Source: Methanospirillum hungatei JF-1 (lineage in GTDB: Archaea > Halobacteriota > Methanomicrobia > Methanomicrobiales > Methanospirillaceae). From it: 64,000 nt of DNA. The stretch lies in NCBI RefSeq assembly GCF_000013445.1, contig NC_007796.1, positions 310,001 to 374,000 on the forward strand, in the 5' to 3' direction. Below the pieces are notes generated by a model. That model did no database searches. It was not told the DNA's origin and was given only the letters and a program-made list of their open reading frames with translations. The position numbers and the translations under genes were made by a program. This document shows positions 28,833 to 37,987 of this stretch, in pieces. Numbering within the stretch: the first letter of the stretch is position 1; every line of letters begins with the position of its first letter.

Positions 28833-29552
28833 ATGAAAAACTCACATTTCCTCAATATCCTGTTCTCTCCTCTCATTTTTTTTATATCTCTCTCTTTCAT
28901 ACTCACCTCCGGTTGTCTGGGTATTCCTGGATTACCTGATTATGAACCGACGATGGATACTCAGGAACAAACGCAGGGGGAGGACCTGTCGGAGTTGAAC
29001 GAACTCAATTCTTATGAACCTGAATTTATTCCCACGACACCGGAACCTACCCCCACTCCACTCATCTCAACCGTTTCTGACTGGAACCCCTATGAGATCC
29101 TCCCCCTGCCCCCTGCCTCCAAAAACCGGACATCAATCCTGAAAAATCCCATCTCTCTCAATCGCCAGCACCTGAATATCACGTATACTAGCTCAGTCGG
29201 ACTGGGAGGATATGCGGTTGGGAAAGTTTTGAGCATAACAAAAGGCCCGTTTGCGATCTCATACACTATTCACCCTAATGTTACAAACCCCCTTCTCGTA
29301 TGGGCAAAGCTTACCGTCAGTGATCCCTGGCAACGGATAATCGCCGAGGATGGATATAACCGGGGATACTCAAGCGAAGAAACAAAGACGATAACGATAT
29401 ACCGGGAAGGAATCCACTACCTGACTATCGAAGGAGAATTTGCGACAGTGGATTATTCCGTAAAGACCGGAGATCCGGCACTCGAGATCACACCGACACC
29501 GGTTCCGGAATATTATGAAGGGACATGGCCGGAAGGGGAGGGGCCGTACTGA
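28833..29552 (+). CDS. Secreted lipoprotein of unknown function
   Basis: 239 residues. The N terminus is a lipoprotein signal with a lipobox (SFILTSGC), so it would be anchored outside the membrane. A Thr/Pro-rich spacer follows (PTTPEPTPTPL near residues 67-78) and then a beta-rich domain with SVGLGGYAVGKVLSITKGPF, VWAKLTVSDPWQRIIAEDGY and YSSEETKTITIYREGIHYL. A second Thr-Pro stretch and PEGEGPY end the protein. I do not recognise the family. A decayed second copy lies at 30802-31380, almost identical in its 3' part. The divergent pilin genes suggest a surface role. Confidence 0.8.
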   Translation: MKNSHFLNILFSPLIFFISLSFILTSGCLGIPGLPDYEPTMDTQEQTQGEDLSELNELNSYEPEFIPTTPEPTPTPLISTVSDWNPYEILPLPPASKNRTSILKNPISLNRQHLNITYTSSVGLGGYAVGKVLSITKGPFAISYTIHPNVTNPLLVWAKLTVSDPWQRIIAEDGYNRGYSSEETKTITIYREGIHYLTIEGEFATVDYSVKTGDPALEITPTPVPEYYEGTWPEGEGPY

Positions 29553-29752
29553 TGGGATGATTGTGGGAGAGGTAGGTGGAGATCAAAACAAGCCTGGATA
29601 CCAAGGAGAATTGGTTCATGTGGATAATTCAATACAATAACTTCTTCGCTATCAATTTTTGCTTATCTGGTTACGTAGAATATTGTTATGAAAGTCATTT
29701 CATCAGGATTTAGAATGGCGAACCAATATTAAAGTAATAAGATCTGAGTGGT

Positions 29753-29770
29753 ATTTATATTTTATATAAA
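29753..29770 (+). promoter_or_regulatory. TATA-box-like promoter element
   Basis: Two overlapping TTTATAT-type runs (ATTTATATTTTATATAAA) stand 45-62 bp upstream of a 52-codon open frame. Archaeal TATA boxes of this form bind TBP about 26 bp upstream of the transcription start, giving a short leader here. Confidence 0.4.
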
Positions 29771-29814
29771 AATTGATCGAAATTTATTAATAATTTAAAA
29801 AACTTATTTGCTTT

Positions 29815-29973
29815 ATGGTACCAAAGATCCCTGGTATTACGAAAGGCCCTCGGACCTTGAGAGGTATAATGAATAAGGCAAGTACTGGTGACGGTAGGAT
29901 AAAACCTGAATATAAGAAATTACTAGAAGAGGGTATTTTTTATGGAATTCCTAAGAAAAAGAGAAAAAAATAA
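29815..29973 (+). CDS. Small basic protein, 52 residues, unknown
   Basis: ATG to TAA frame encoding a strongly basic peptide (starts MVPKIPGITKGPRTLRG, ends with the lysine/arginine run PKKKRKK). It has a TATA-like element upstream and is more GC-rich than its flanks, which supports a real gene. No ribosome site is obvious, so the transcript may have a short leader. The charge suggests nucleic-acid binding, but no family is recognised. Confidence 0.45.
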   Translation: MVPKIPGITKGPRTLRGIMNKASTGDGRIKPEYKKLLEEGIFYGIPKKKRKK

Positions 29974-30065
29974 TTTTCATGTCCTTTTTCGCCAGTCTTT
30001 TATTTTACTTTAACCATTATTCAGTTTAACTGCCTAAATAATCATTTACACATTTCTCAATTATG

Positions 30066-30096
30066 ATATGCACAAATTGGCACATATGCACAATTT
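30066..30096. promoter_or_regulatory. Direct repeat upstream of an antitoxin gene, possible operator
   Basis: ATATGCACAAATT at 30066 and ATATGCACAATTT at 30084 are repeated with an 18-bp period, and AAATTG/CAATTT within them is an inverted pair. The site ends 27 bp before the antitoxin start, where an autoregulatory toxin-antitoxin complex would bind. Confidence 0.4.
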
Positions 30097-30123
30097 ATCT
30101 ATCCTGGTTGCAAATCTATTCCT

Positions 30124-30372
30124 ATGGAATCGAGTGTGTATAATATAAACCAAAATGAGATTAAACGGATTCCGATTAAGGTTCAAACATGGCAAAGTCT
30201 CCATGAACTCAAAAAGGCTGGGCAGAGCTATGATAACCTCATCGCTGGAATGATAAAACGTGAAAAAGATTTTAGAGATTGGCAGATGGTAATGGAGATT
30301 GATCAATCGGGAGAATTTGAGCCTTTTGAGGCAGAACAAATTATGAACGGGGATTTAACGGAAGAGGAGTAA
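30124..30372 (+). CDS. RelB-like antitoxin
   Basis: 82 residues, acidic at the C terminus. Its N-terminal part (IKRIPIKVQTWQSLHELKKA, then SYDNLIAGMIKREKD) has the short beta strand plus helices expected for a ribbon-helix-helix-type antitoxin, and the rest (PFEAEQIMNGDLTEEE) would be the toxin-binding tail. It is followed six bases later by a RelE-like toxin reading frame, the normal order for relBE loci. The toxin is frameshifted, so the antitoxin may now be an orphan. Family call rests mainly on context and layout. Confidence 0.65.
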   Translation: MESSVYNINQNEIKRIPIKVQTWQSLHELKKAGQSYDNLIAGMIKREKDFRDWQMVMEIDQSGEFEPFEAEQIMNGDLTEEE

Positions 30373-30377
30373 AACCC

Positions 30378-30657
30378 GTGTATACTATCCTTATAGAAAA
30401 AAAGGCGCGTGAATATCTCCAGAAATTACCATTAAACACGTCGGATTATTGTAGAAAAAATTCAGGAACTACAATTAAATCCTTTTTCCGGGGGCAATAG
30501 AGAAAAACTGGAATTTCAAAATCCTCCGGTAGTATATCGTCTCCATATCTCTCGTTCTTATACAGTTTTTTACCTCATTGAAGAAGAAAAAAAGGTTGTT
30601 AAAATTGCAAAGATAGAAACGATTGAAAAAGCTCACAAAACATACTCCCGGAAATAG
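30378..30657 (+). pseudogene. RelE/ParE-like toxin, frameshifted
   Basis: A GTG-started frame gives YTILIEKKAREYLQKLPLN and is then lost near 30442-30450; the next frame continues IVEKIQELQLNPFSGG, then YRLHISRSYTVFYLIEEE and IAKIETIEKAHKTYS to a TAG at 30655. Put together the product is a typical RelE-family mRNA interferase of about 92 residues. One extra base (or two missing) at GATTATTGTAG explains the break. The toxin is probably inactive unless a programmed shift or a sequencing error is involved. Confidence 0.75.
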
Positions 30658-30801
30658 TATTATTGCCATATCAATAATCATCCGTTCCCTGCTCTCCATA
30701 CTCTCGTCTCCATCAAACACGAAGAGGTCAGGTCATTTATCCTTCCCGATCTGAGCTTCTTTTCATTCCTGGTTTTTATCATTTTAGGAAACGGAATTTG
30801 A

Positions 30802-31380
30802 CATGAAGAAAACAATAACCATTTCCCTGGATATAGGACTTTTATAAATTCCTCTCTTGAAGGATATCAACACCCGATCCCTACCCCCATTATTTCCAAA
30901 GTCACTGACTGGAATCCATACGAAGTTCTTCCTCTCCCGAAATAAATCGGAAATCGCACATCGATATTGAGAAATGATGATACAAATGCCAGAAAACCAC
31001 TTAACACCACATTTTCAGGTTCTGTTGGTCTTGGTGGATATGCAAACGGAAAATTATTGAATATCACAAAAGGCCCGTTTGCCATCACCTATTCCGTTCA
31101 CCCGCACGTTACAAACCCCCTTCTCGTATGGGCAAAGCTTACCGTCAGTGATCCCTGGCAACGAATAATCGCCGAGGATGGATATAACCGGGGATACTCA
31201 AGCGAAGAAACAAAGACGATAACGATATACCGGGAAGGAATCCATTACCTGACCATCGAAGGAGAATTTGCGACAGTGAATTATTCCATAAAGACCGGAG
31301 ATCCTGCACCCGAGATGACACCGACACCGGTTCCGGAGTATTAAGAGGATGAATGGCCGGAAGGGGAGGGGCCGTACTGA
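30802..31380 (+). pseudogene. Decayed copy of the lipoprotein gene
   Basis: The frame matches the protein at 28833-29552 from its Thr-Pro spacer on: PTPIISKVTDWNPYEVLPL, then RTSILRN, SVGLGGYANGKLLNITKGPF, SDPWQRIIAEDGYNRGY and EGEGPY. It is broken by an in-frame TAA at 30943 and another at 31342, and the signal peptide region is lost (an ATG at 30802 opens a 14-codon frame ending in TAA). From about 31107 onward the DNA is nearly identical to 29279-29558, while the 5' half has diverged, which points to gene conversion or a recent partial duplication. Confidence 0.8.
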
Positions 31381-31502
31381 TGGGAAGGAGGTGAACAATC
31401 GAGTAGAACAGATATATTTCCCGAATCCCTCCCATCCTCCCAACTCTGGTTCTCGATCCTGAACTCTTTCTCCCTTTTTTTCGTTATCTCATCACTTAAG
31501 TT

Positions 31503-33200
31503 TCAAACCATGCAGGGTATATCGAATTTCTCAATCTCTACAACAACTTTCTTCCCCTGAAGGATGATTGCCAGTTTTATTATTTTATCCGGCTTTATGC
31601 CGGCATTGAGGATAGCAGATATATACTCCTTCTCTTGGATCTGTTCGATTGCATCTTGGGCAGTTTTCTCTGTATCGGTTTTGGTATCTGTAGTTTTAAA
31701 TTCTATAATATAGGCAAAATAATTATGACTTTTTCTTGGAATCATGAGTATATCTGCCCGGCCATACCCTGCCTCCGGGTTTGATCTGATCTCATAGATA
31801 TTTCTCAGGTTCGCCAAAAGTCCGAGTATGAATGCATGAAAGACTGCTTCAGGAAGTTTTGCCAGATCATACATGCTTACCAGACGTAACGTAAGATCTT
31901 GTAAAATACTTTCAAGATGCTGGAGCGATCTTTCACCCAGAAAACATTTCATAAGTGCATCAAGCCCACCATCTGTCTAATCATAAAGTGACTCAATGAA
32001 ATGTTCATACATGTAACTAATTTCCCGATTTGGGATTGAAAGTTGATAGGTAATCCTCCCCCGAAGATCAGGTTGCGGATTTTCAGCCTTCAGATATCCG
32101 GAATAATATAAAAAACTCCAGATGTTCATCGGATTTTTTCCGATATCAGGAAAGGTAATGGTTTCAGATATCGGATAGCGAATCTCTCCCCCGGATAAAA
32201 GAATTTCAAGGTCACGTTTAATTTCCAGACCCCCGGTTGCAAGTTCCTCGTAGACAAGAGCATTTGAAGACGTATTGAGCCATTTCGGTCCGGGAGGATT
32301 TGGAATTGCCTGAATGTAACTTATGACAGACCAAGGATTGTATATTGTCTGCTCACCGTATGAATACCCGTTATACCAGTCGCGTATGATCCCGGCATGA
32401 CTTTGAGCATGAAAGGCATCAAGGATACATTTCATTTCAGGTTCAGTAAAACCGAATTTATCTGAGAAAGGACCTATCATAAGTGGACTTGCAACGTCCA
32501 GGTTATTCAGCTCTGAGAAGATCGATTCTTTTGCAATGCGAAGAATTCCTGTTATAACTGCCCGAAAGAGTGCATGTCCATGTTCCTGTTTTAATCCTGC
32601 ACCTAGCCATTCCCGCATGAAGGAAGCCATTTCATCATAATATCCCCGTATCCACGCTTCTATCATGGGAGTATCATATTCATCGATAAGGATTATTACC
32701 GGCTTTTTGTGATATTCATACAGCCATAACGTCAGTAATTCAAGGCTGAGTGAAAGGATTGTGTCAGATGGGCGAAAGGATACCAGTGATGTGTAGATCT
32801 CCTGATCCTCCAAACGCAGAGATGAGACCGAAAGATCTGCTGAAGAACAGCATCTGCCAATCATCTGAATGATCTGCTCTTTGGCATCAGCCCAGGTATT
32901 CCCTTTTATCTTTTTTAATGTCAGATAAATGACCGGGTACTGCCCTTGATGGCACATATATTGGGGATGGGTTGCGATAGCATACTTTTCAAATAAGTAT
33001 GACCGGTTCTCGCCAGATTTTTCAAAGAAATATTTAAGCATCGTCATATTCAGGGTCTTACCAAACCTCCGTGGCCGGGGTATCAGAGTAACGTCGCTGC
33101 CATCGATAATCTCCTTTATGAGTAAAGTTTTATCGACAAAGTACCCATCCTGATCGTGAAGTTTTTTGAAATCATCAGTTCCGATACGAAATTTTGGCAT
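31503..33200 (-). pseudogene. AAA-ATPase-like / PD-(D/E)XK protein with in-frame amber codon
   Basis: From the ATG at 33200 a 407-residue part has the AAA-ATPase-like features FKKLHDQDGYFVDKTLLIKE, IPRPRRFGKTLNM (P-loop) and VIILIDEYDTPM (Walker B). A TAG at 31977-31979 follows FIESLYD. The same frame then continues to 31503 with the expected C-terminal nuclease-like domain (AGYGRADILMIP, then YIIEFKTT, an ExK signature). Without the TAG the protein would have 565 residues, the usual size for this family. A nonsense mutation is most likely; readthrough is discussed among the findings. Such proteins are common and poorly understood in methanogens. Confidence 0.8.
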
Positions 33201-33644
33201 CTTTCATCTCTTCCCGGTAATTCTCTGATATCTATTGCCCTGAAATTGGATATCTTTTACTGCACTCATCCGCTCTTGAATGCCATACTCCAGTTCCATC
33301 AAATACAAAAATGTATCATTCATTCACGGCTTATGATCTACATAATAATTGTCACCTTTCGTTAAATGACAGAAAAATGATTAAAACAGGGCCCTGTCTG
33401 AAAATCCGGTGATAGCACTCGCGAAATTCGATCCTGATAATTTATGGTTTTCATTCTGTCTTTTGTAATTACATAATCCAATGAGATAGATCAGAACAAC
33501 CAATGGGTATACAATACAATGGACCACCTGAAAAAACGAAAAGGGATGGACTTTTCAAATGGGCATAGGTCAGCCCCTCTGGAGCAGAGTGGTACGTACT
33601 TCAGAAATGAACAGATATAAATTTATAATTTATAAAATAATTTT
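33201..33644. other. Intergenic region without recognisable gene
   Basis: About 440 bp upstream of the AAA-ATPase-like gene. It must hold that gene's promoter on the - strand. I found no frame with a family signature, no RNA gene and no clear repeats. Confidence 0.4.
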
Positions 33645-33719
33645 ATGATTATTATAATAATATTTTTATGGCTGGCTTCTATTGCCGGATATCTGGTTGG
33701 CCTTATAAATTCACCTTGA
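33645..33719 (+). CDS. Possible 24-residue single-pass membrane peptide
   Basis: A short frame (start MIIIIIFLWLASIAGYLVG) would make a peptide that is one membrane helix. A TATA-like run (GATATAAATTTATAA) lies 18-31 bp upstream of the ATG, the spacing of a leaderless archaeal transcript. There is no homology I can recall, so existence is uncertain. Confidence 0.25.
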   Translation: MIIIIIFLWLASIAGYLVGLINSP

Positions 33720-33874
33720 AAATTTTAAACAATAGCGACCCTCTATTAAACCGATAATTTCTGATTATTTTATAAACAGGGTTCAAATTACTGTTATTTA
33801 TCAGCCAAAATCGGATGTAATAACAAATCCTTTAATCTGACTTTATTTTGGCGAAATACCCTGAGTTTACACTC

Positions 33875-34012
33875 ATGAAATCACATCACAGGTCTCCAGA
33901 TCCTCAATCTCTATGTATGTTTCCAAGGATTGAAAAAAAAACACCACGCAGGATTCCTCCTAAAAAAGGTATACATGGGATGATAGATGGAAATCCGGGT
34001 TTATTTGGATAA
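33875..34012 (+). CDS. Possible small protein, 45 residues
   Basis: An ATG to TAA frame with a basic, proline-containing middle (RIEKKTPRRIPPKKG) and glycine-rich end (DGNPGLFG). It has no visible ribosome site and no family is recognised. It is listed because its composition differs from the AT-rich flanks; it may be chance. Confidence 0.2.
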   Translation: MKSHHRSPDPQSLCMFPRIEKKTPRRIPPKKGIHGMIDGNPGLFG

Positions 34013-34123
34013 TAATCAATAAAATGGATTCATATAATTGATAGGTAAAACGATACAATCATGCTTGAGGAGAAGGAAATGCCCTGTAAAGCCCGGCTAA
34101 TAGAAAAACCACAGGCTTTTCGA

Positions 34124-34483
34124 TCATTTTCTTCCAAACATCTCAAAATAATACGCATTCCATGCTTCTATTTCTGTATCATATGAATCAAAATTCGGAT
34201 TCATGGCCTCTACTATCGCAACGGCAATCATATGTGCACACGGTCCTCCTGTCTGCATATAATCCTGACACGTGCAGGTATCTTCAATGACTCTATGATC
34301 GAATGAATCATCATGAATTATATAATGATCTTGCGTTTCCCGTACGACTACTCCTTTGCTCACCATCGATATCGCCCGTCTCCCCCTTCCTTTGTACTTT
34401 TGTATGATCCGTTTTTTCATCCGATCATCATAAGGAGCTCCGAGATCAAGATCTTCAAGTGGATCCCTCATTCTATACATCAC
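34124..34483 (-). CDS. SWIM zinc-finger protein
   Basis: 119 residues with a SWIM motif, CTCQDYMQTGGPCAH, preceded by the beta strands typical of that domain (VVRETQDHYIIHDD). SWIM fingers bind zinc and mediate DNA or protein contacts. The gene overlaps the end of the AAA ATPase/nuclease-fold gene by four bases (ATGA), so both are one transcript and may act together. The N-terminal 50 residues are basic (MKKRIIQKYKGRGRRAISMV). Confidence 0.85.
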   Translation of the reverse strand: MMYRMRDPLEDLDLGAPYDDRMKKRIIQKYKGRGRRAISMVSKGVVVRETQDHYIIHDDSFDHRVIEDTCTCQDYMQTGGPCAHMIAVAIVEAMNPNFDSYDTEIEAWNAYYFEMFGRK

Positions 34484-36060
34484 ATCCCAAATACCGTTAC
34501 CTGTCTGCCTTCATGTTCAATCGTATCAGTAAAGATCCTCTTCTCCCAGCTCTTTCCTTTCTTCCGGTCATATATGAGCAGGTATACCTCTTCTGCTCCA
34601 AATCGGTCAGCATACCTGGTCACCTGGTCAAGGCCTTTCTGAATCGTTGCTTCCCGTGAACCATACACAATCTTGCATTCGATGACAAACCGCTGAAATG
34701 TATCGTCAGGCAGATGCCAAAGGATAAAAAGATCGGTCCTACCTCTGCCAAGTCCATATTCCCGCGTAATCTGTCCGCCTCCGTTTATTATCCGCTGTAA
34801 AAATGCCTGAAGGAGTAACTGAGGGCCGGCTTTTCGATAGGAGAACCTTTCGAGCCAGGATTCACTGTGCTCCCGGAAAAACTGCTGAAACTCCTGAAGA
34901 AGTTTTTTCATCTCCAGTCTGCCCCTGGAATCAATATACCATGCAGGTTTTTTTGTAATAGTAAGCTGGGTTGAGTATGTGAGAATTCTGGGTATTATCT
35001 CCTGATATATAGGATTTGAGATTCGAAGCTGGCCTTTGGTTGTAATAATTCCCAGATCCTCTGTGTACCAGATGTCATCTTCCGGAATCGTTTCAGGTCC
35101 GGATTCACCACATAATATAGGTTCAATAACTCTCCGGACACGCTCTTCCTGTAATTTATCCACCAGTTGGTCTAGGTGAGTCTCCCTCCTCTGGATGAGA
35201 TGTTCTTTTGCCTCCATAACCATGGACTTACGTACCGGATTAGATCGGTTCTTCCCCTCTTCTATTTTGAAACAGATCTCATATGCAAGAGCATTAACCA
35301 GCCAGGGCTGACCCTGTGTCAGGTTCCAGACAGAGGATAGGGCTTCTTCTTCAAATATCTGCCCGGTCTCTTTGGTATGTTCAAGAAGCAGAGTTCTGGT
35401 TTCTTCTTCAGTAAAATTTCCAAGCCGTAAGGATTCGGCTTTGACATTAAATGCACTTCCACCGGTGATTATTGCCTTATCTTTATCTGAATGAATCCGG
35501 TAGTCACGGACGTCACGAACACCACAGAGGATGATTGATGATGGGAACGACGCAGGTCTTTCAGTGTAACCAGATCGAAGTTGCCGAAGAACTGAAATAA
35601 GAGTGTCACCAACCAGGGCATCAATCTCATCAATAAGAACAACGACCGGAAGAGAGATCTTTTTGCATATATCTGATAAAACCATTTTAAATGCTGCATC
35701 AGGACCATATACATCAATATAATGATTTATCTGATCCCTTAGTGATGCGTCCTCTATCGTTAAATCAGTCTGAAATGCAAGTTCGCTGATTATTGCTTTC
35801 ATTCCTCTCCCAACATCACTTCTTGCAGTCTGTCCGGTTTCCACATTCATATAGAATGTAGCAAATTTCCCATCACGGTTCAAATATTCCCGCAAAGCCA
35901 GTAGACATGAAGTCTTTCCACTCTGCCTTGGTGCATGCAGAACAAAATACTTCTCCTGATTGATGAGATTGAGTATTTCTGGTAGATCAAACCGGGAAAG
36001 AGGAGGAAGACAGTAATGTTTCTCACACTGTACAGGCCCGGCAGTATTGAAAAATCTCAT
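34480..36060 (-). CDS. AAA ATPase with C-terminal PD-(D/E)XK-like domain
   Basis: 526 residues. P-loop LHAPRQSGKTSCL at about residue 42, Walker B PVVVLIDEIDALVG near 140, and sensor-like segments after it. The C-terminal 130 residues carry YGLGRGRTDLFILW and RFVIECKIVYG, the D...ExK signature of the restriction-endonuclease fold. Such ATP-binding proteins are frequent in archaea and have been suggested to act in mobile-element or defence settings, though their function is not settled. It is intact, unlike the AAA/PD-(D/E)XK gene 1.3 kb away, and is paired with a SWIM protein. Confidence 0.85.
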   Translation of the reverse strand: MRFFNTAGPVQCEKHYCLPPLSRFDLPEILNLINQEKYFVLHAPRQSGKTSCLLALREYLNRDGKFATFYMNVETGQTARSDVGRGMKAIISELAFQTDLTIEDASLRDQINHYIDVYGPDAAFKMVLSDICKKISLPVVVLIDEIDALVGDTLISVLRQLRSGYTERPASFPSSIILCGVRDVRDYRIHSDKDKAIITGGSAFNVKAESLRLGNFTEEETRTLLLEHTKETGQIFEEEALSSVWNLTQGQPWLVNALAYEICFKIEEGKNRSNPVRKSMVMEAKEHLIQRRETHLDQLVDKLQEERVRRVIEPILCGESGPETIPEDDIWYTEDLGIITTKGQLRISNPIYQEIIPRILTYSTQLTITKKPAWYIDSRGRLEMKKLLQEFQQFFREHSESWLERFSYRKAGPQLLLQAFLQRIINGGGQITREYGLGRGRTDLFILWHLPDDTFQRFVIECKIVYGSREATIQKGLDQVTRYADRFGAEEVYLLIYDRKKGKSWEKRIFTDTIEHEGRQVTVFGM

Positions 36061-36517
36061 CGTACGTAGCTATTCATCCTGTAGTCAAATAACTTCTCCC
36101 GAAGATACAGATCCATCTGCCGGTTTATGATAATTCCTGAGCCCCCGGCATCATCCCTGCCATCAGCATCCGGGGGTTAATGTTCACCGATTACTCACTA
36201 TTGTTCCTGATAAAAAGAGAAATAAATATTATTCCGTAAGGTGTACGAGTGCGATCACGATTCTGCAGGATCCGATGAAGGTTCCCCAATGCCAAACAAT
36301 CAATCCCTGGATATGTGTGAGATGGTATCAGAGATAGCACACCCACACATAATTATTTGATGTACGTATAGAAAAATATTACGATTTTATATAAAATTAT
36401 TATTAAATGCCTGCTTCTCTAATTTATATGAATGAATCATAAAAAACCGGGGTCTTCACCAGATCTCTTCTGGAAAGAGGGTATTCCGAATGAGTGTATG
36501 TTGCCGGTTTTGATTGA
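36061..36517. other. Intergenic region, no recognisable gene
   Basis: Upstream of the AAA ATPase gene. It contains a GC-rich inverted pair (CCCCCGG near 36150 and CCGGGGG about 20 bp later) that could form a hairpin, then AT-rich sequence. Its right part may include more of the lost 5' half of the hydrolase remnant, but I could not follow the frame. Confidence 0.35.
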
Positions 36518-37246
36518 TTACATGATTTACTTCAGAAAACGGGATATTCATTAAAGAACACCATTTTCTTCGGACATGGGTTTGGCTCACGAAAATTATG
36601 TACCTATGCCAGGTCAGGAATCCATCCGGCAGGATACGTTCTGGCAGGGGGGATCTATTCAGACGCTGAAACTGTTCTTTCACAGAAATATCTCTCACAA
36701 ATACAAAAAAATCCGTGTTTTTTCCCGGTTTCGATAAATAAATTATATCCAGAAACCCGTCTTGTCGTCTCTCATTTCGGTACTATTCTGTATGCTATGC
36801 GGAAGGGAAGAAATAAACTTGTGCTTCGGGAAGGGCCTGAATCTTTAGATATCCATATTCATCCGGATTTGCATGAAGAGAGTTACTCATTACTTTCACA
36901 ACTCAATTCCCCGACATTCATTCTTCATGGATCAGGTGATCTGGATATACCGGTCAGTAATGCATTTTACCTGGAACAAAAATTGAGACAAAATATTGAG
37001 CATGTTACCAGATCAGTCCTGCTTGATTGTGATCACTGGTTTCGGAGTATGCCTTATGATACGATGAACCGGCTTACTGAACGCCTGGATGGTTCCTGTA
37101 TTCACAATAGCATAGACAACCGGTTGTATCAATGTCTGTCAAGGTTTATCTGGGGACATTTGCAATCAGAAAAGGAGAGGTTATTATTGACTGAGGGTTC
37201 CGATGATAAATTTATAAGGGCACCTTCTTTTTCTTTTTCTCTATGA
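36518..37246 (+). pseudogene. Alpha/beta hydrolase remnant
   Basis: An open frame without a good start gives FFGHGFGSRKLCTYARSG, then PAGYVLAGGI, SPTFILHGSGDLDIPVS and LLDCDHWFR. These resemble the nucleophile elbow, acid strand and histidine loop of an alpha/beta hydrolase. The elbow reads G-H-G-F-G instead of G-x-S-x-G, so the nucleophile serine is gone, and the N-terminal third is missing behind a TGA at 36515. The ATG at 36797 lies inside the domain and is unlikely to be a real start. Probably non-functional. Confidence 0.55.
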
Positions 37247-37304
37247 GAACGGTTGTTTTAATATATGGAGTCCTGTATGGATTGAAAAAAACGGAGTACA
37301 TTGC

Positions 37305-37964
37305 ATGATCTCGATATTTAATCTACTATGTTTTTTGGTTGTTTTATCCGGAACACCGATACATATCATAATCACATCTGATTGTGGAAATTTGATTCAG
37401 ACGGAGTACGATCTGCCTGCACCCTTATTCATCAGGTATAATTGGGAATTAATGGCATATAACATGAGAATACTGATGAATCCAAAGAATCTTTCTGCTG
37501 GAATTGAAAAAGGGAAAGTCCTTTATCGGCTGGGTCGATATGATGAAGCAATACAGGCATTTGATGCAGTAATTCGTATAGATTGGAAAAATGCTGATGC
37601 ATGGTATGAAAAAGCACTTGTTTATTCGTATATGGGTTGCGATGAAGAAGTAATCCAAGCCTGTGATAGATCTCTTCAGGTTAATCCGGAAAAGCCTGAA
37701 GCATGGTTTTTGAGAGGGCTTTACCTTTCAGTCCTTGATAGATGTGATGAGGCGATACTGGCGTATGATAAAGTTCTTCAGATTAAACCGAATTCTACTT
37801 AGGCATGGCACAATAAAGGTTAGAGATATGAGAGGATGGGTCATTACGACAAAGCAATTACTGCCTATGATTCAGTTCTTCGAATTCACCCGTATGATGA
37901 GCTGGTACAGAAAAATCGTGAGAAATTAATAAGGGGCCTTGAAAATAAATTCTTCATTTCATGA
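37305..37964 (+). pseudogene. TPR-repeat protein with two in-frame amber codons
   Basis: After a hydrophobic N terminus the protein shows tetratricopeptide repeats (GKVLYRLGRYDEAIQAFDAV, AWYEKALVYSYMGCDEEVI, AWFLRGLYLSVLDRCDEAIL). A TAG at 37800 ends the first 165 residues, but the same frame runs on as AWHNKG, a second TAG at 37821, and then RYERMGHYDKAITAYDSVL, an ordinary fourth repeat, to a TGA at 37962. The stops replace usual TPR positions. Either a decayed gene or a C-terminally shortened protein. Confidence 0.7.
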
Positions 37965-37987
37965 ATGGTAAGTCTTATCCGAGTAAG

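Noticed and set aside
30475-30720. 81-codon frame antisense to the toxin
   Set aside because: It mirrors the coding pattern of the RelE-like sequence on the other strand and has no features of its own.
33765-33800. tRNA-like T-arm sequence GGGTTCAAATT
   Set aside because: The flanking bases do not form the T stem and no other tRNA parts can be found.
36140-36185. GC hairpin as a factor-independent terminator
   Set aside because: Seven-base stem with a long loop, no T-run after it; archaeal termination does not depend on such hairpins.
31977-37823. Pyrrolysine decoding of TAG codons
   Set aside because: Not accepted as an annotation because no pyl gene is in the window and neighbouring genes are broken by other mutations; kept only as a hypothesis to test.
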